From assembly GCA_031769625.1 (NCBI GenBank), contig JAUIMM010000015.1, positions 28,612,501 through 28,676,500 of the forward strand: a stretch of 64,000 nucleotides of DNA, in the 5' to 3' direction. Positions within the stretch are counted from its first letter, which is position 1; each line of letters opens with the position of its first letter. Position numbers and translations under genes: made by a program. The notes under the pieces are model-generated. The model ran no database searches. It saw nothing but the letters and a program-made list of their open reading frames with translations, and was not told the DNA's origin. Source of the DNA: Taudactylus pleione (taxonomy: Eukaryota > Chordata > Amphibia > Anura > Myobatrachidae). Below are positions 31,871 to 44,400 of the stretch, one piece after another.

Positions 31871-33871
31871 CCTATAGACAGGGCACTCTCATGGTGGCCA
31901 CAATCACTAAGTCTTTCATGCCGTGGCTACGCCTCAATCCAGATTGCATTTAGTGAAAAATATTAGGAAATATGTTGTGCATGTGGAAGAATTGCTGTGA
32001 TGTAGTCCGTCTTCCCACAGCTCAACGCTCTACTCTTTTGACCATATGCAGTAGCCAAAACATACTTTGTGAAGCCCTATTATTAGACAGGCTTTGTGGA
32101 GATAAGGGGAGAAGGCACAGGGGGAACTACCGCCATGAAGTTTTGAAGTATATGGGAGCATGGCAACACCATCTTGGAGATGTGGTTGCTCCTCCTGGTC
32201 CCCCAGACCGGCCTGGGCTCTCTGTACATGCCCCTACAGAAGATTTTTTGGACATTGAAGGATACAAGAGGAAGCCATACAGAACAGTACAAATAAAATA
32301 TTATCTACTGTAAATGTCCAACTGATAGCCATACAAGGCTATATTGTAGCCTATATGTACTGGATGATACTCAGGTATATGTATTACAGTAAAAATGGGG
32401 TGGTTACATAGGGAAATCCTTGCTGCATAATGATTATAGCTTCACAAACATCATTGGGATTGTCTCTGAGTTGCTGATTGACAAGATCTTTAAATATAAA
32501 AGACCACATTTTATGAATAATTACAAATGATTAAACTGCCATGGTATCGAGTTTCTAAACCTTTTTGTCACTACAGAACTAAGCAATGCAAAAACGATAT
32601 AGTAACAGATTTTTCAAACAGCAAAACTCTTACTAGGTGAACCTACAATGACCCAGCAATGTAAACAAATGTCACAGATCAAAGAGCTCTTTCCTTTCTA
32701 TACATCTATTCATGCCACTGATGTCATCAATACTTCCTATGGGATGAAGGTAACATTACAAAAACAGGCCAAGCCACAAACTCATCAGATATATAAATGG
32801 ATTTTAGAGTAATCAATGACATTTGAAGTTGCTCAGAAAACCGCTTTTGTGTTATAAACAAGGCTGGTTTTGCAGCTGTGAAGCAGTGGGGTTCCCAGCG
32901 ATCAAACCTGTTATGGAGCTGGTTTGTGTAGCAACATTTATGTACTGCTGACCCAGCCTGGCTATCTGCCGATTTCCTGTGCTGCTCTGGTAATACTCAG
33001 CTGTGGCAAAACTGACACTCAATGGCCAAGAAGTATTTGGTTCTGTAATCCCTGCTTACAGATATTCTGGTTACATGTTAGTGTAATAGTGGTAATTAGA
33101 GATTTCCTGCATTTCAACTATTGTCTGAAATAGTTTACTATGTGCAATAAAAGCAGTTTATAGCTGTCTGCTCCCACTAACCTAGATAATGCAGAAACAG
33201 TATGTAGGAGGTCTGGAAACCCTGAAAATAATCAGCCTGAGTAAAAGTTATGCAAAAAAAATGGCCTTTCTATAAAACCAGGACAAAAGTGAGCACTACA
33301 CATGGGGACATGTACTCAGATTATTCATGCATCTACCTGCTGAGTGCACAGGGATCTGAGGCTGCAGCCTACCCACAGGCAAATGTCTACCATGCATTAA
33401 ATATACAGATGTAGTAAAGAATACAATGGATGCAATTGAATTGTTACTATGTAAATCTATAGCAGTAGATGAAATAATAAATAAGTATCTTGGGGCATTG
33501 CCTAATAGAAGGTGTTTGTGTGACATCATGGGAACATAGTCATGTACAGAATTGGTCCGATAAGTGATAAAGAACAGGTAAAGGGGTGGTAGACAACAAA
33601 TTCAACTGGGCCTCACTTCAGGGTATATTTATTATAGGGCGAAAAGCCCTAGGTCTGAGGTAAATGGGCCTTAGCTTCCAGAAGCTTATTTAGAAAAGCA
33701 TGGGAAAGCCTATCTAATATACTGCTGCAATTATTTTTCTGTTACTGCCATCAAAGGGAGAGCAGCCTAAAACTGCAGTTCCTCTCATACTGAGTGAGAT
33801 TAACTATGGCGACAGCGCATCAGTAGGGCAAAACTAATCTGTATAAGAATGGTCTAAACTCAGCCCACATT
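31871..33871. other. No gene recognised
   Basis: The 113-codon frame at 31972-32313 (+) is the longest here; it has no family resemblance and a minus-strand frame overlaps it. The remainder is AT-rich with no clear repeat. Confidence 0.45.
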
Positions 33872-34652
33872 GTAAACTATCCAATACTTGGTGAATCTAT
33901 CCAATGCTTGGTGAAACTATCAATGCTTGCTTAAACTATCCAATGCTTGGTAATACTATTCAACACTTGATGAATCTATCCAATGCTTGGTGAAACTATC
34001 CAACACTTGGTAAAACTATCAAATGCTTAGTGATACTATCCATGGTGAAACTATGGTGAAACTATCCAATGCTCGGTGATAATATCCATGGTGAAACTCT
34101 CCAATGCTTGGTGCTTGGTGAAACTATCCAACACTTGTTGAAACTATCCAACGCTTGGTGATGCTATCCAATGCTTGGTGAAACTATCCATTGCTTGGTG
34201 AAACTATCCATTTTTTTGTAAAACTATCCAATGATTAGTGAAATTATCCAACACTTGGTGAAACTATCCATGTTTAGTGATACTATCCATGGTGAAACTA
34301 TCCAATGCTTGGTGAAACTATCCAACACTTGGTGAAACTATCCAATGCTTGGTGAAACTATCCAACACTTAGTGAAACTATCCAATGCTTGGTGATACTA
34401 TCCAACACTTGGTGAAACTATCCAATGCTTGATGAAACTATCCAGCACTTGGTGAAACTATCCAATGCTTGGTGAAACTATCCAACACTTGATGAAATTA
34501 TCCAATGCTTGGTGATACTATCCTACACTTTGGTGAAACTATCCAATTCTTGGTAAAACTCTCCATTGGTCTGTGAAACTATCCAATACTTGGTGAAACT
34601 ATCCAATGCATGGTGAAACTATCCAATACTTAGTGAAACTATCCAATGCTTG
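33872..34652. repeat. 20-bp satellite array
   Basis: About 38 units of GGTGAAACTATCCAATGCTT. Between about 34300 and 34500 the spacing is almost exactly 20 bp and the units largely alternate CAATGCTTGG and CAACACTTGG, giving a 40-bp dimer. Earlier units are shorter or truncated (for example ACTATCCATGGTG). Confidence 0.95.
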
Positions 34653-35083
34653 GCTTCACAGTGATAGTAAGAGAACATTGAAGGATCAAAAAACAATGTT
34701 GCTATGAATACTTGGGCACCGTTTGCTTGAAAACTCTAAAAAGTCAGGATGGCGATAGAACAGAAGAAAAACAATTTTCTTTAACTAAACTATTTTTCCA
34801 ATGGACATTATTTTTTAAAATAAATATTTTTATCTTTTTAAATAATTTTATTATATTATTTATTTTCAGTTACAGTGCACATGTGCAAACCATTTAGCTG
34901 ATTCAAGCATGCGCAGACCCTCTGAGACTGGCCTGGCAAAGCAGTAAGTTTACTTTTACTGCCCCAAGCCGCTATCACCGAGGCAGCTGAGTGATCCAAG
35001 ATTTTATTCACAAATTACAGCGATTTTCTCAGTACTGTAAAAACTGGTGATAAAATATCATGCTAATAGTTGCTTGTTAATAA
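34653..35083. other. No recognisable feature
   Basis: AT-rich, poly-T rich; nothing supported. Confidence 0.5.
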
Positions 35084-35640
35084 GTACACACTAGACAATA
35101 TGTCGGCTGATATGGCGGATCGGGTCGACATATCGGGCACATCGTCTAGTGTGTATGAACTATTGCGAGCTCCCGTGGGCCGTTCATTGCATCTTCTGAT
35201 TGGCCTGCAGTGCAGGCCAATCACAAGACATCTTGAATGACACCATGCTCCTGCATGTGGCCAATATATTATTATTACTATCCTTTATTTACATGGCACC
35301 ACAAGTGTTCCGCAGCACCTTACAAAGTACATAAACAAATAATTTGACAAGTGACTTACAGTACAAGGACATGGATAATATACATTGCTACATTAGTGAC
35401 CATAACACCTAGATACGCAACAGAGCATAAGCAACCAAGTGTTGCCCTGGTGGGGTGTAAGAAGTAGATGAAAGTAAAGTAAGGAGAAGCACAAGAGGGT
35501 AGAGATCCTGCTCGTAAGAGCTTACATTCTAAAGGGGAGGGGCAGACAAAAACATATCATTTAGTGTGTACCGTACGGCTGACCTACATATCATTCCTTA
35601 AGAGGCCACTATCCGGATCTAGTAGTGTGTACCCAGCATT
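35084..35640. mobile_element. GTACACAC-type MITE carrying an older interspersed repeat
   Basis: Left AGTACACACTAGACAATATG and right CTAGTAGTGTGTACCCAGCA are inverse, with the internal palindromic GGCCTGCAGTGCAGGCC (35203-35219). From about 35270 to 35550 lies another repeat, starting TATTATTATTACTATCC with TTCCGCAGCACCTTACAAAG and ending GAGCTTACATTCTAAA, whose word order I associate with a widespread amphibian repeat. It is probably an insertion in the MITE. Confidence 0.6.
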
Positions 35641-37313
35641 AGCTGTGTTACAAGAAAAAGGAGGGTGATAAATTGACTGCTTATCATTTGGTAGTCACAA
35701 AGTTGCAAAGCACCTTGATTTTCAGCCTCAGTTGTATGAAGAAGGCTAAAGGAATGTTGCAATCTACATAAACATAACCAACAGAGAATAGGTTACTGAT
35801 TGCCTGTTTCTTTGAATGTGAATTTGCCAGACAATTAAACTCCTATAGAGATTGTAATCTCAGTCTCATAGATCTCAATCAATATTTTTGGATCCTTTTC
35901 ATATTGTGGCTCCTGAATAACATATCTTGGAGTGGATCTCAACATATGAATTGCTAGAAGCTGGTGAGAATTAGAAAATGTCCTAACAACGTCCCAAAAA
36001 AATTGTTTACAGCACTGCAGATAGAAAAAACAAGAGCTAAGCCAAAATAAAGTTATAGTCAGCGGTTACAGGTTAAGTAAACGGCTTTAAACAATTGACA
36101 AAACAAATATGTTGTTGAACAAGCCAAAATCAGGGTGAAAAAAAGCATACCACCCAAGTATTCCCAATTGAAACATTAGGAGAAATGAAGCCGTGCCCCC
36201 ATCTGCAGAATTAACATGCCCAGTTCCTGCAAGATAATGCCCAATGACATGCCCAGTTCCTGCAAGATAACTGCCCTTCTCTGTCAGGTCACACTCCATA
36301 CCAGCAATACCTATTATAACGAACACAAACACACATATATACAAACACACTCCAATTTATCACATGGATAATGCCAGACTTGGGCATCCTCTGAGACAAC
36401 GGTAGGTATTGGACTAAACAGATTAATGTAATGGAGGAAAAGGACAAATAATAACACTGCAAAGTCTCCCCATAAATTAACAAGTCAGCGAGGCAATATC
36501 ACCCATGGGAACGAGTCCATAACTGTACTGGAAAAACCTTCAGCATCCGCTCAAACAATATTATTTTTTCCATTAGACAGATGAAGTTTAATGTGTGCTA
36601 CTGTGTTCAGGCTTTGAATTCTAGTGGGACAATGACTCACTGGTTATAAATAAATGACTCATTTATTATGACTGCTATCTGTTGGTTATGAGGTAGTTGC
36701 ACTTGTGGATGCTATCTCCTACATCATTAATGCTTACAATGGCTTGAAGGAAATTATAGCTATATTTCAAGTTATAGTAACTAAGATATGCAGTGATTTT
36801 ATTGCCTGAGTGAAAAAAACTGCATGCGTTAAAAAGACAAAAACAGTTAGTTAGGACACATTTCAGTAGAATGCACAAAGATAATATCTTTATTCCTTTC
36901 TAAAGTTCCCTGTCCTTTATTAACCTCTCACAATGTGCTCTCCTAGCTTAAGCTCTACTCTCTAACAGGTGATTAATGGAACTCTATTCTACTTAATTTG
37001 CATGAAACCACTAGGCCCCTTAACCACTGGCATTAAAAGTCCCTTAGCCACTGGCATTAAAAGCATGTAAACAGGACAGAACCTGTTGGTTCCAATGCCC
37101 CTATACCCACTTGAGCATGTAGTAATGAGGCAGCATCTTTTGGATGAGTTCTACTCAATTTACTTGAGTACACTGCAAGTGAACACAAATGAGATAATGG
37201 AGTGTCATTCAGTGATCCATCCATGAATGCAAGTGCAAGCTTTTAGTGCCACTGCTTGCCATATTGACATGCATTATCACTGGCATTTTCTTAGCGCCAT
37301 TGGGTTACCAGTC
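35641..37313. other. No gene; a 24-bp local duplication
   Basis: ACATGCCCAGTTCCTGCAAG occurs twice (36213 and 36247). Otherwise AT-rich and without recognisable features. Confidence 0.5.
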
Positions 37314-37466
37314 TTATGGTGCATACACATGGTCAGATTTGATGAACGATTGAATGATTTTTACAACAATTTGAACGATTTCATCAACGATGAACGACTG
37401 AACGATTTTTACAATCGTTATCGTTCATATCTGATAAGAAATCTGACCGTGTGTATGCACCATTAG
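37314..37466. mobile_element. Short palindromic MITE, TGGTGCATACAC
   Basis: Ends TTATGGTGCATACACATGG and CGTGTGTATGCACCATTAG enclose arms TCAGATTTGATGAACGA and AAATCTGA with repeated AACGATT words. 153 bp, non-coding. Confidence 0.85.
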
Positions 37467-38179
37467 AGGTCTATTTATCAAATGGAGTAAAGCACTATCT
37501 CCAATGAAAACTATAAAGGGGTTCACACTGGCGATGGCACGGTAACCACCACCGGTACTGTAACCACCACCAGTGATAATATTTGCCGGGTTTCTACCAC
37601 AATAGCTTTCCCATGCAACACCGATGAAATTCTTCTTTTGCATTTGCCATCTCACGATAGCGAAAACAAAAATGAAATTCATTTAAAAATGCTTAATTAT
37701 ATAAAATTTTAATTAATATACATTTGTAAATTTTGTTTATTTTTATAGTAGACTTTCAATTCCACTCTGCGTGTATGGGTCATGGTTTCACAAGTGCCCT
37801 GAAAAACAGGTAAATTAAACCTTACTGCTGCCAGCCAATATGCCGGTATGCTGGGGCAGATGAATATCGTTCAGCTACCTCTGCAATATTTTGATAAATA
37901 TTGAAGACAAAACATATTTTATTGCTGTCATCATTAATACTGTTTTTGTTTTAATAAATGGAACTGTTTGTCTTCAAATTAATGTCTACTATTTGAATTG
38001 CCAACATTGTCTCAATAATCATAACTGTATCTATAAGAGATGATCAGTAAATAAATGTACAAAAATATCATATCATATTATTGCTAATAAAAATACAATA
38101 TGATATAATAAATTATAACTATTGTTATATCTGAAGCTAGGAGAATTGAATCTGAACAGTCTTCCATTAGTATAATTTC
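37467..38179. other. No recognisable feature
   Basis: AT-rich sequence with a small duplicated GTAACCACCACC at 37540-37570. Confidence 0.5.
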
Positions 38180-38183
38180 TTAA

Positions 38184-38624
38184 AGGGCAACTACTACTAA
38201 TTGTAAATAAAATTTAAACTGAAACAATGTAACATTTGCACAATAAGGTCCCTTTACTTCAAATTGTAGAACAATGTGGTTGTCATGTCCTAGCCCTTTA
38301 CAGCTCTATAATTACTCGTTCTCCCTGGAGCTGTTAGGAACACGTCTTGCAGCAGGAAAATATGAAAAAAGATCACAGACTTTGAATTCTTGCCAAATGG
38401 GCTGGAAGCATGGCTGCTGTGGCTGGGGTCATCTCAGTTGCCAACAACTGAATGCCCTGAGTTTACTTTCAAACATCTTACAGCTGTCAGCCTGGGAAAA
38501 GTATGCATTACAACCATGTCAGAGGTGACAAGCTCCCAAACGACAGGGGGCCATATCATCGGACCTGCAAAGTTCTACTAGTTGGACATTTTGGGAAAAT
38601 ATTACATTTAGCTGAAATTCCCCT
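38184..38624. mobile_element. TTAA-target MITE (Kolobok- or piggyBac-like)
   Basis: TTAA flanks both sides (38180-38183, 38625-38628) and the ends are AGGGCAACT and ATTCCCCT, an imperfect inverse pair. The TTAA target narrows it to piggyBac or Kolobok. The 84-codon frame inside has no family resemblance. Confidence 0.65.
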
Positions 38625-39308
38625 TTAAGCTAATTTCACAATGGGAATGATTTATAGCAGGAATGGCGTAAGATAGATGGAGGCCAGTGTGCAGGCTCCG
38701 CTTGGGTGTGTGGTATGGACCCTCCTGGAATTTTTAATAAAATCAGAAAAATGGTTTGCATAGTTCAAGCTGCCATAAGACGGCTAGGCAGTTCTCTGTT
38801 TATACCTGTCACACCACCAATACGGCGCTGCGTACACTTTTGTGGTGCCTTTATAAATAAAAGGTAATAATAAAAGTTAATAATAAATCCACTGGTAAAG
38901 TTACAAAAACAATTCCTCCTCAAATATAAATAATAGTACCTAAGTTCCATTTTTACCACCTTCACTGTGTTGTGATGCTTTGCGTTGGTGACTTATCCGT
39001 GCTGTATATTGTGTGAAATGAAATGAATTAGTGTACAAATTACAAAATATACCTTTGCCCCATTTATAGTGGGTAAGGCCAATGTAAAATAAGTTATAAA
39101 TTGTGTAACTGATTTTATCATTTGTGCTCAGTTTAATTATACTTACAGTAGTACAAACATAAGTCAGCAATACCCAAACCAACTGTCATACTTCAAGAAT
39201 GGATATTAATAGATTGGCAACGAAATAAAACATGGATCAGTCTTAGCTGTGGTTACTTATTTACCATAATAAAGTTGCATTGCCTGAAGAAAATAACAAA
39301 AACATTAT
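38625..39308. other. No recognisable gene
   Basis: CTGCGTACACTTTTGTGGTGCC with ATAAATAAAAGGTAATAATAA (38829-38880) looks like the tail of a common repeat also hinted at 43816-43915. The rest is plain AT-rich DNA. Confidence 0.4.
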
Positions 39309-39424
39309 GGGGCCTATTCATCATCACTTAATTTTTACAAAAGCAGGTGACAATGGACATTTTCACCTGCAGCTGAAAAAAAATTAAGTTATTGGGCCAT
39401 TCATCAAGAAGGTTAAGCAGGAGA

Positions 39425-40906
39425 TATCACAGATATCTCCTGCTTACCTTCCTCTGGCGGAATGGCCCGTTCCCCTAATCACTAGTGTCCAGATATCTCC
39501 TGCTTACCTTCCTCTGGCAGAATGGCCCGCTGTCCCCATACACTAGTATCACAGATATCTCCTGCTTACCTTCCTCTGGCAGAATGGCCCGCTGTCCCCA
39601 TACACTAGTATCACAGATATCTCCTGCTTACCTTCCTCTGGCGGAATGGCCCGTTCCCCTAATCACTAGTGTCCAGATATCTCCTGCTTACCTTCCTCTG
39701 GCAGAATGGCCCGCTGTCCCCATACACTAGTATCACAGATATCTCCTGCTTACCTTCCTCTGGCAGAATGGCCCGCTGTCCCCATACACTAGTATCACAG
39801 ATATCTCCTGCTTACCTTCCTCTGGCGGAATGGCACGCTGTCCTCATACACTAGTATCACAGATATATTCTGCTTACCTTCCTCTGGCAGAATGGTCCGC
39901 TGTCCCCATACACTAGTATCACAGATATCTCCTGCTTACCTTCCTCTGGTGGAATGGCACGCTGTCCTCATACACTAGTATCACAGATATATCCTGCTTA
40001 CCTTCCTCTGGCAGAATGGCCCGCTGTCCCCATACACTAGTATCACAGATATCTCCTGCTTACCTTCCTCTGGCGGAATGGCCCGCTCCCCTAATCACTA
40101 GTGTCCAGATATCTCCTGCTTACCTTCCTCTGGCAGAATGGCCCGCTGTCCCCATACACTAGTATCACAGATATCTCCTGCTTACCTTCCTCTGGCAGAA
40201 TGGCCCGCTGTCCCCATACACTAGTATCACAGATATCTCCTGCTTACCTTCCTCTGGCGGAATGGCACGCTGTCCTCATACACTAGTATCACAGATATAT
40301 TCTGCTTACCTTCCTCTGGCAGAATGGTCCGCTGTCCCCATACACTAGTATCACAGATATCTCCTGCTTACCTTCCTCTGGTGGAATGGCACGCTGTCCT
40401 CATACACTAGTATCACAGATATATCCTGCTTACCTTCCTCTGGCAGAATGGCCCGCTGTCCCCATACACTAGTATCACAGATATCTCCTGCTTACCTTCC
40501 TCTGGCGGAATGGCCCGCTCCCCAAATCACTAGTATCACAGATATCTCCTGCAATACCTTCCTCTGGCGGAATGGCCCGCTGTCCCCATACACTAGTATC
40601 ACAGATATCTCCTGCTTACCTTCCTCTGGCGGAATGGCCCGCTGTCCCCATACACTAGTATCACAGATATCTCCTGCTTACCTTCCTCTGGCAGAATGGC
40701 CCGCTGTCCCCATACACTAGTATCACAGATATCTCCTGCTTACCTTCCTCTGGCAGAATGGCCCCCTGTCCCCATACACTAGTATCACAGATATCTCCTG
40801 CTTACCTTCCTCTGGTGGAATGGCACGCTGTTCTCATACACTAGTATCACAGATATCTCCTGCTTACCTTCCTATGGCGGAATGGCCTGCTGTCCCCATA
40901 CACTAG
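39425..40906. repeat. Higher-order repeat, copy 1 (24 monomers, 1482 bp)
   Basis: Diagnostic variant units (GGCACGCTGTCCTC, ATATATTCTGC, GGTCCGCTG, CCCCAAATCAC, TGCAATACC, GGCCCCCTG, CTATGGCGG) occur in a fixed order over 24 units. Inside it, seven units are already duplicated with a 432-bp offset (39669 and 40101), and the first three units with a 184-bp offset. Confidence 0.93.
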
Positions 40907-42388
40907 TATCACAGATATCTCCTGCTTACCTTCCTCTGGCGGAATGGCCCGTTCCCCTAATCACTAGTGTCCAGATATCTCCTGCTTACCTTCCTCTGGC
41001 AGAATGGCCCGCTGTCCCCATACACTAGTATCACAGATATCTCCTGCTTACCTTCCTCTGGCAGAATGGCCCGCTGTCCCCATACACTAGTATCACAGAT
41101 ATCTCCTGCTTACCTTCCTCTGGCGGAATGGCCCGTTCCCCTAATCACTAGTGTCCAGATATCTCCTGCTTACCTTCCTCTGGCAGAATGGCCCGCTGTC
41201 CCCATACACTAGTATCACAGATAGCTCCTGCTTACCTTCCTCTGGCAGAATGGCCCGCTGTCCCCATACACTAGTATCACAGATATCTCCTGCTTACCTT
41301 CCTCTGGCGGAATGGCACGCTGTCCTCATACACTAGTATCACAGATATATTCTGCTTACCTTCCTCTGGCAGAATGGTCCGCTGTCCCCATACACTAGTA
41401 TCACAGATATCTCCTGCTTACCTTCCTCTGGTGGAATGGCACGCTGTCCTCATACACTAGTATCACAGATATATCCTGCTTACCTTCCTCTGGCAGAATG
41501 GCCCGCTGTCCCCATACACTAGTATCACAGATATCTCCTGCTTACCTTCCTCTGGCGGAATGGCCCGCTCCCCTAATCACTAGTGTCCAGATATCTCCTG
41601 CTTACCTTCCTCTGGCAGAATGGCCCGCTGTCCCCATACACTAGTATCACAGATATCTCCTGCTTACCTTCCTCTGGCAGAATGGCCCGCTGTCCCCATA
41701 CACTAGTATCACAGATATCTCCTGCTTACCTTCCTCTGGCGGAATGGCACGCTGTCCTCATACACTAGTATCACAGATATATTCTGCTTACCTTCCTCTG
41801 GCAGAATGGTCCGCTGTCCCCATACACTAGTATCACAGATATCTCCTGCTTACCTTCCTCTGGTGGAATGGCACGCTGTCCTCATACACTAGTATCACAG
41901 ATATATCCTGCTTACCTTCCTCTGGCAGAATGGCCCGCTGTCCCCATACACTAGTATCACAGATATCTCCTGCTTACCTTCCTCTGGCGGAATGGCCCGC
42001 TCCCCAAATCACTAGTATCACAGATATCTCCTGCAATACCTTCCTCTGGCGGAATGGCCCGCTGTCCCCATACACTAGTATCACAGATATCTCCTGCTTA
42101 CCTTCCTCTGGCGGAATGGCCCGCTGTCCCCATACACTAGTATCACAGATATCTCCTGCTTACCTTCCTCTGGCAGAATGGCCCGCTGTCCCCATACACT
42201 AGTATCACAGATATCTCCTGCTTACCTTCCTCTGGCAGAATGGCCCCCTGTCCCCATACACTAGTATCACAGATATCTCCTGCTTACCTTCCTCTGGTGG
42301 AATGGCACGCTGTTCTCATACACTAGTATCACAGATATCTCCTGCTTACCTTCCTATGGCGGAATGGCCTGCTGTCCCCATACACTAG
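40907..42388. repeat. Higher-order repeat, copy 2
   Basis: Every diagnostic unit of copy 1 recurs exactly 1482 bp later. Reading both copies side by side I noted a single substitution (ATATCTCC in copy 1, ATAGCTCC at about 41221), so identity is well above 99%. Recent duplication or an assembly duplication are both possible. Confidence 0.93.
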
Positions 42389-43686
42389 TATCACAGATAT
42401 CTCCTACTTACCTTCCTCTGGCGGAATGGCCCGCTCCCCTAATCACTAGTATCCAGATATCTCCTGCTTACCTTCCTCTGGCGGAATGGCCCGCTCCCCT
42501 AATCACTAGTATCACAGATATCTCCTGCTTACCTTCCTCTGGCAGAATGGCCCGCTGTCCCCATACACTAGTATCACAGATATCTCCTGCTTACCTTCCT
42601 CTGGCGGAATGGCCCGCTCCCCTAATCACTAGTATCCAGATATCTCCTGCTTACCTTCCTCTGGCAGAATGGTCCGCTGTCCCCATACACTAGTATCACA
42701 GATATCTCATGCTTACCTTCCTCTGGCGGAATGGCCCGATCCCCTAATCACTAGTATCACAGATATCTCCTGCAATACCTTCCTCTGGCGGAATGGCCCG
42801 CTGTCCCCATACACTAGTATCACAGATATCTCCTGCTTACCTTCCTCTGGCGGAATGGCCCGCTCCCCTAATCACTAGTATCACAGATATCTCCTGCTTA
42901 CCTTCCTCTGGCGGAATGGCCCACTGTCCCCATACACTAGTATCACAGATATCTCTTGCTTACCTTCCTCTGGCGGAATGGCCCGCTGTCCCCATACACT
43001 AGTATCACAGATATCTCCTGCTTACCTTCCTCTGGCGGAATGGCCTGCTCCCCTAATCACTAGTATCACAGATATCTCCTGCTTACCTTCCTCTGGCGGA
43101 ACGGCCTCCTCCCCTAATCACTAGTATCACAGATATCTCCTGCTTACCTTCTGTTTGCGGAATGGCCCGCTGTCCACATACACTAGTATCACGCATATCT
43201 CCTGCTTACCGGAATGGCCCGCTGTCCCCATACACTAGTATGGGGACAGAATTCATCAAGCTCTGAAAATACAATATTTTTGGAGCTTGAGTGTGGAAGC
43301 ATTCGCTATCTTCAGATGGCGAGTGCTCCTGCTTGTGGATCGCAATCCATTATTTCCCTATGGGCAGGAGTCTCGAGTTGCAGAGAGGGATCCTTTTGGA
43401 TCCCTCCACCCCTATTTGGCTCTTTCCGCCGGACGTCGGGGCTCTTGTGTACATATGTGATCTGTAGGTCACGCATGTGCACTACCGTCACTGCTCCGGA
43501 AGAGCAGTAAAAAGATTCACTGCTCCTCCGAAAGGAGCAGTAAAGCTGTTCATGGGACAGCTGGTTTTCGGATCAGCTGTCACCATGCCGGAGCAATGAC
43601 CAATTGCTCTGTATTCCGCAGAGAGTTAGAATGTTAATTATTGGGGTCCGAACTGACCCTGATAATTAACATCATGAATTGACCCC

Positions 43687-44400
43687 TATAAGTTAAATTT
43701 TGGCATACCCTAATAATAGAGGAATGAGTTTAAATGACTAGTTTTAACAACAAAAAATTCATAACATGCAGATCCCCAGTAAACCAGAATAACAATATTT
43801 TTATATTCAAGAATATAGACTGCAAGCTCTCTGGGCAAAGGACTGATGTGAATGATTTAATATTCTCTGTAAAACGCTTGTTAATATGTGGCCGTTTTAT
43901 AAATAACTGTTGATAAACCATCTACCTTATGTAAGCTGCCCAGTGACTACAGACACATGAACTTCTGAAACCAAGCAATACACTGTATGAACAAACACTG
44001 ACAAGCAGAACTTGATGATACTGTGGGGTTCCTGTTATAATGAATCACAGGCTATCTGTGATCCATTTCTGTGTCTTCCTTCTATATTTTTCAATCTTTA
44101 GAAGTTCCTGAATCTTTAGCAGTGCCTGGGCCTGAGTCATGCCCTTATCCCACAATAATCTTTAGTACTCTACAAACATGCTGAAGAAAAATAAATCTAC
44201 TATTACCAAAAATGTATTTCCTTGTTATTTCTCATGCCGGCCACACACATTGTAGAGTCTGCAGCAATATCAGGGGATTGACCGGATATTGCAGCATGTG
44301 GGGCCCCAAATGGACCGTGTTTATCAGATCAAAGTTGATCGATAATATTGGTTAAGGAAACACAAGAAGGAAATGTTCACAGTTTTATCTTTCATCTTTA
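43687..44400. other. No gene; old repeat tail
   Basis: 43816-43915 (ATAGACTGCAAGCTCTCTGGG, then TAATATGTGGCCGTTTTATA) resembles a common amphibian repeat tail. Nothing else is recognised. Confidence 0.4.

Larger units (their letters stand above)
39425..43245. repeat. 62-bp satellite array, about 62 monomers
   Basis: The monomer (as AGATATCTCCTGCTTACC, TTCCTCTGGCGGAATGG, CCCGCTGTCCCCATACACTA, GTATCAC) is 62 bp. A second type has CCGCTCCCCTAATCACTAG and, in part, GTGTCC in place of GTATCAC, making it 1-4 bp shorter. I count 62 units. Units at the right end (from about 43080) are the most diverged, as expected at the edge of an array. Confidence 0.96.
39309..43686. mobile_element. Harbinger-like MITE swollen by an internal satellite
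   Basis: Left end GGGGCCTATTCATCATCACT and right end TTAACATCATGAATTGACCCC are inverse, with TAT on both sides (39306-39308, 43687-43689) as a 3-bp TSD. Right of the array the order is hairpin CAAGCTCTGAAAAT/ATTTTTGGAGCTTG (43258-43290), a GC-rich block with GAGCAGT hairpins, then the terminus: exactly the inverse of 56294-57090. It differs from that 797-bp copy chiefly in array length, giving 4378 bp overall. No protein is encoded; the periodic frames are satellite read-through. Confidence 0.92.

Noticed and set aside
39485..43002. Repeated plus-strand open frames of 61-109 codons with identical peptides
   Set aside because: They are satellite monomers read through. The peptides are identical because the DNA is duplicated at 184, 432 and 1482 bp, not because of coding constraint.
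39425..43245. Regular array considered as a CRISPR
   Set aside because: The monomers are contiguous 62-bp tandem repeats without unique spacers, and the surroundings are vertebrate transposons.
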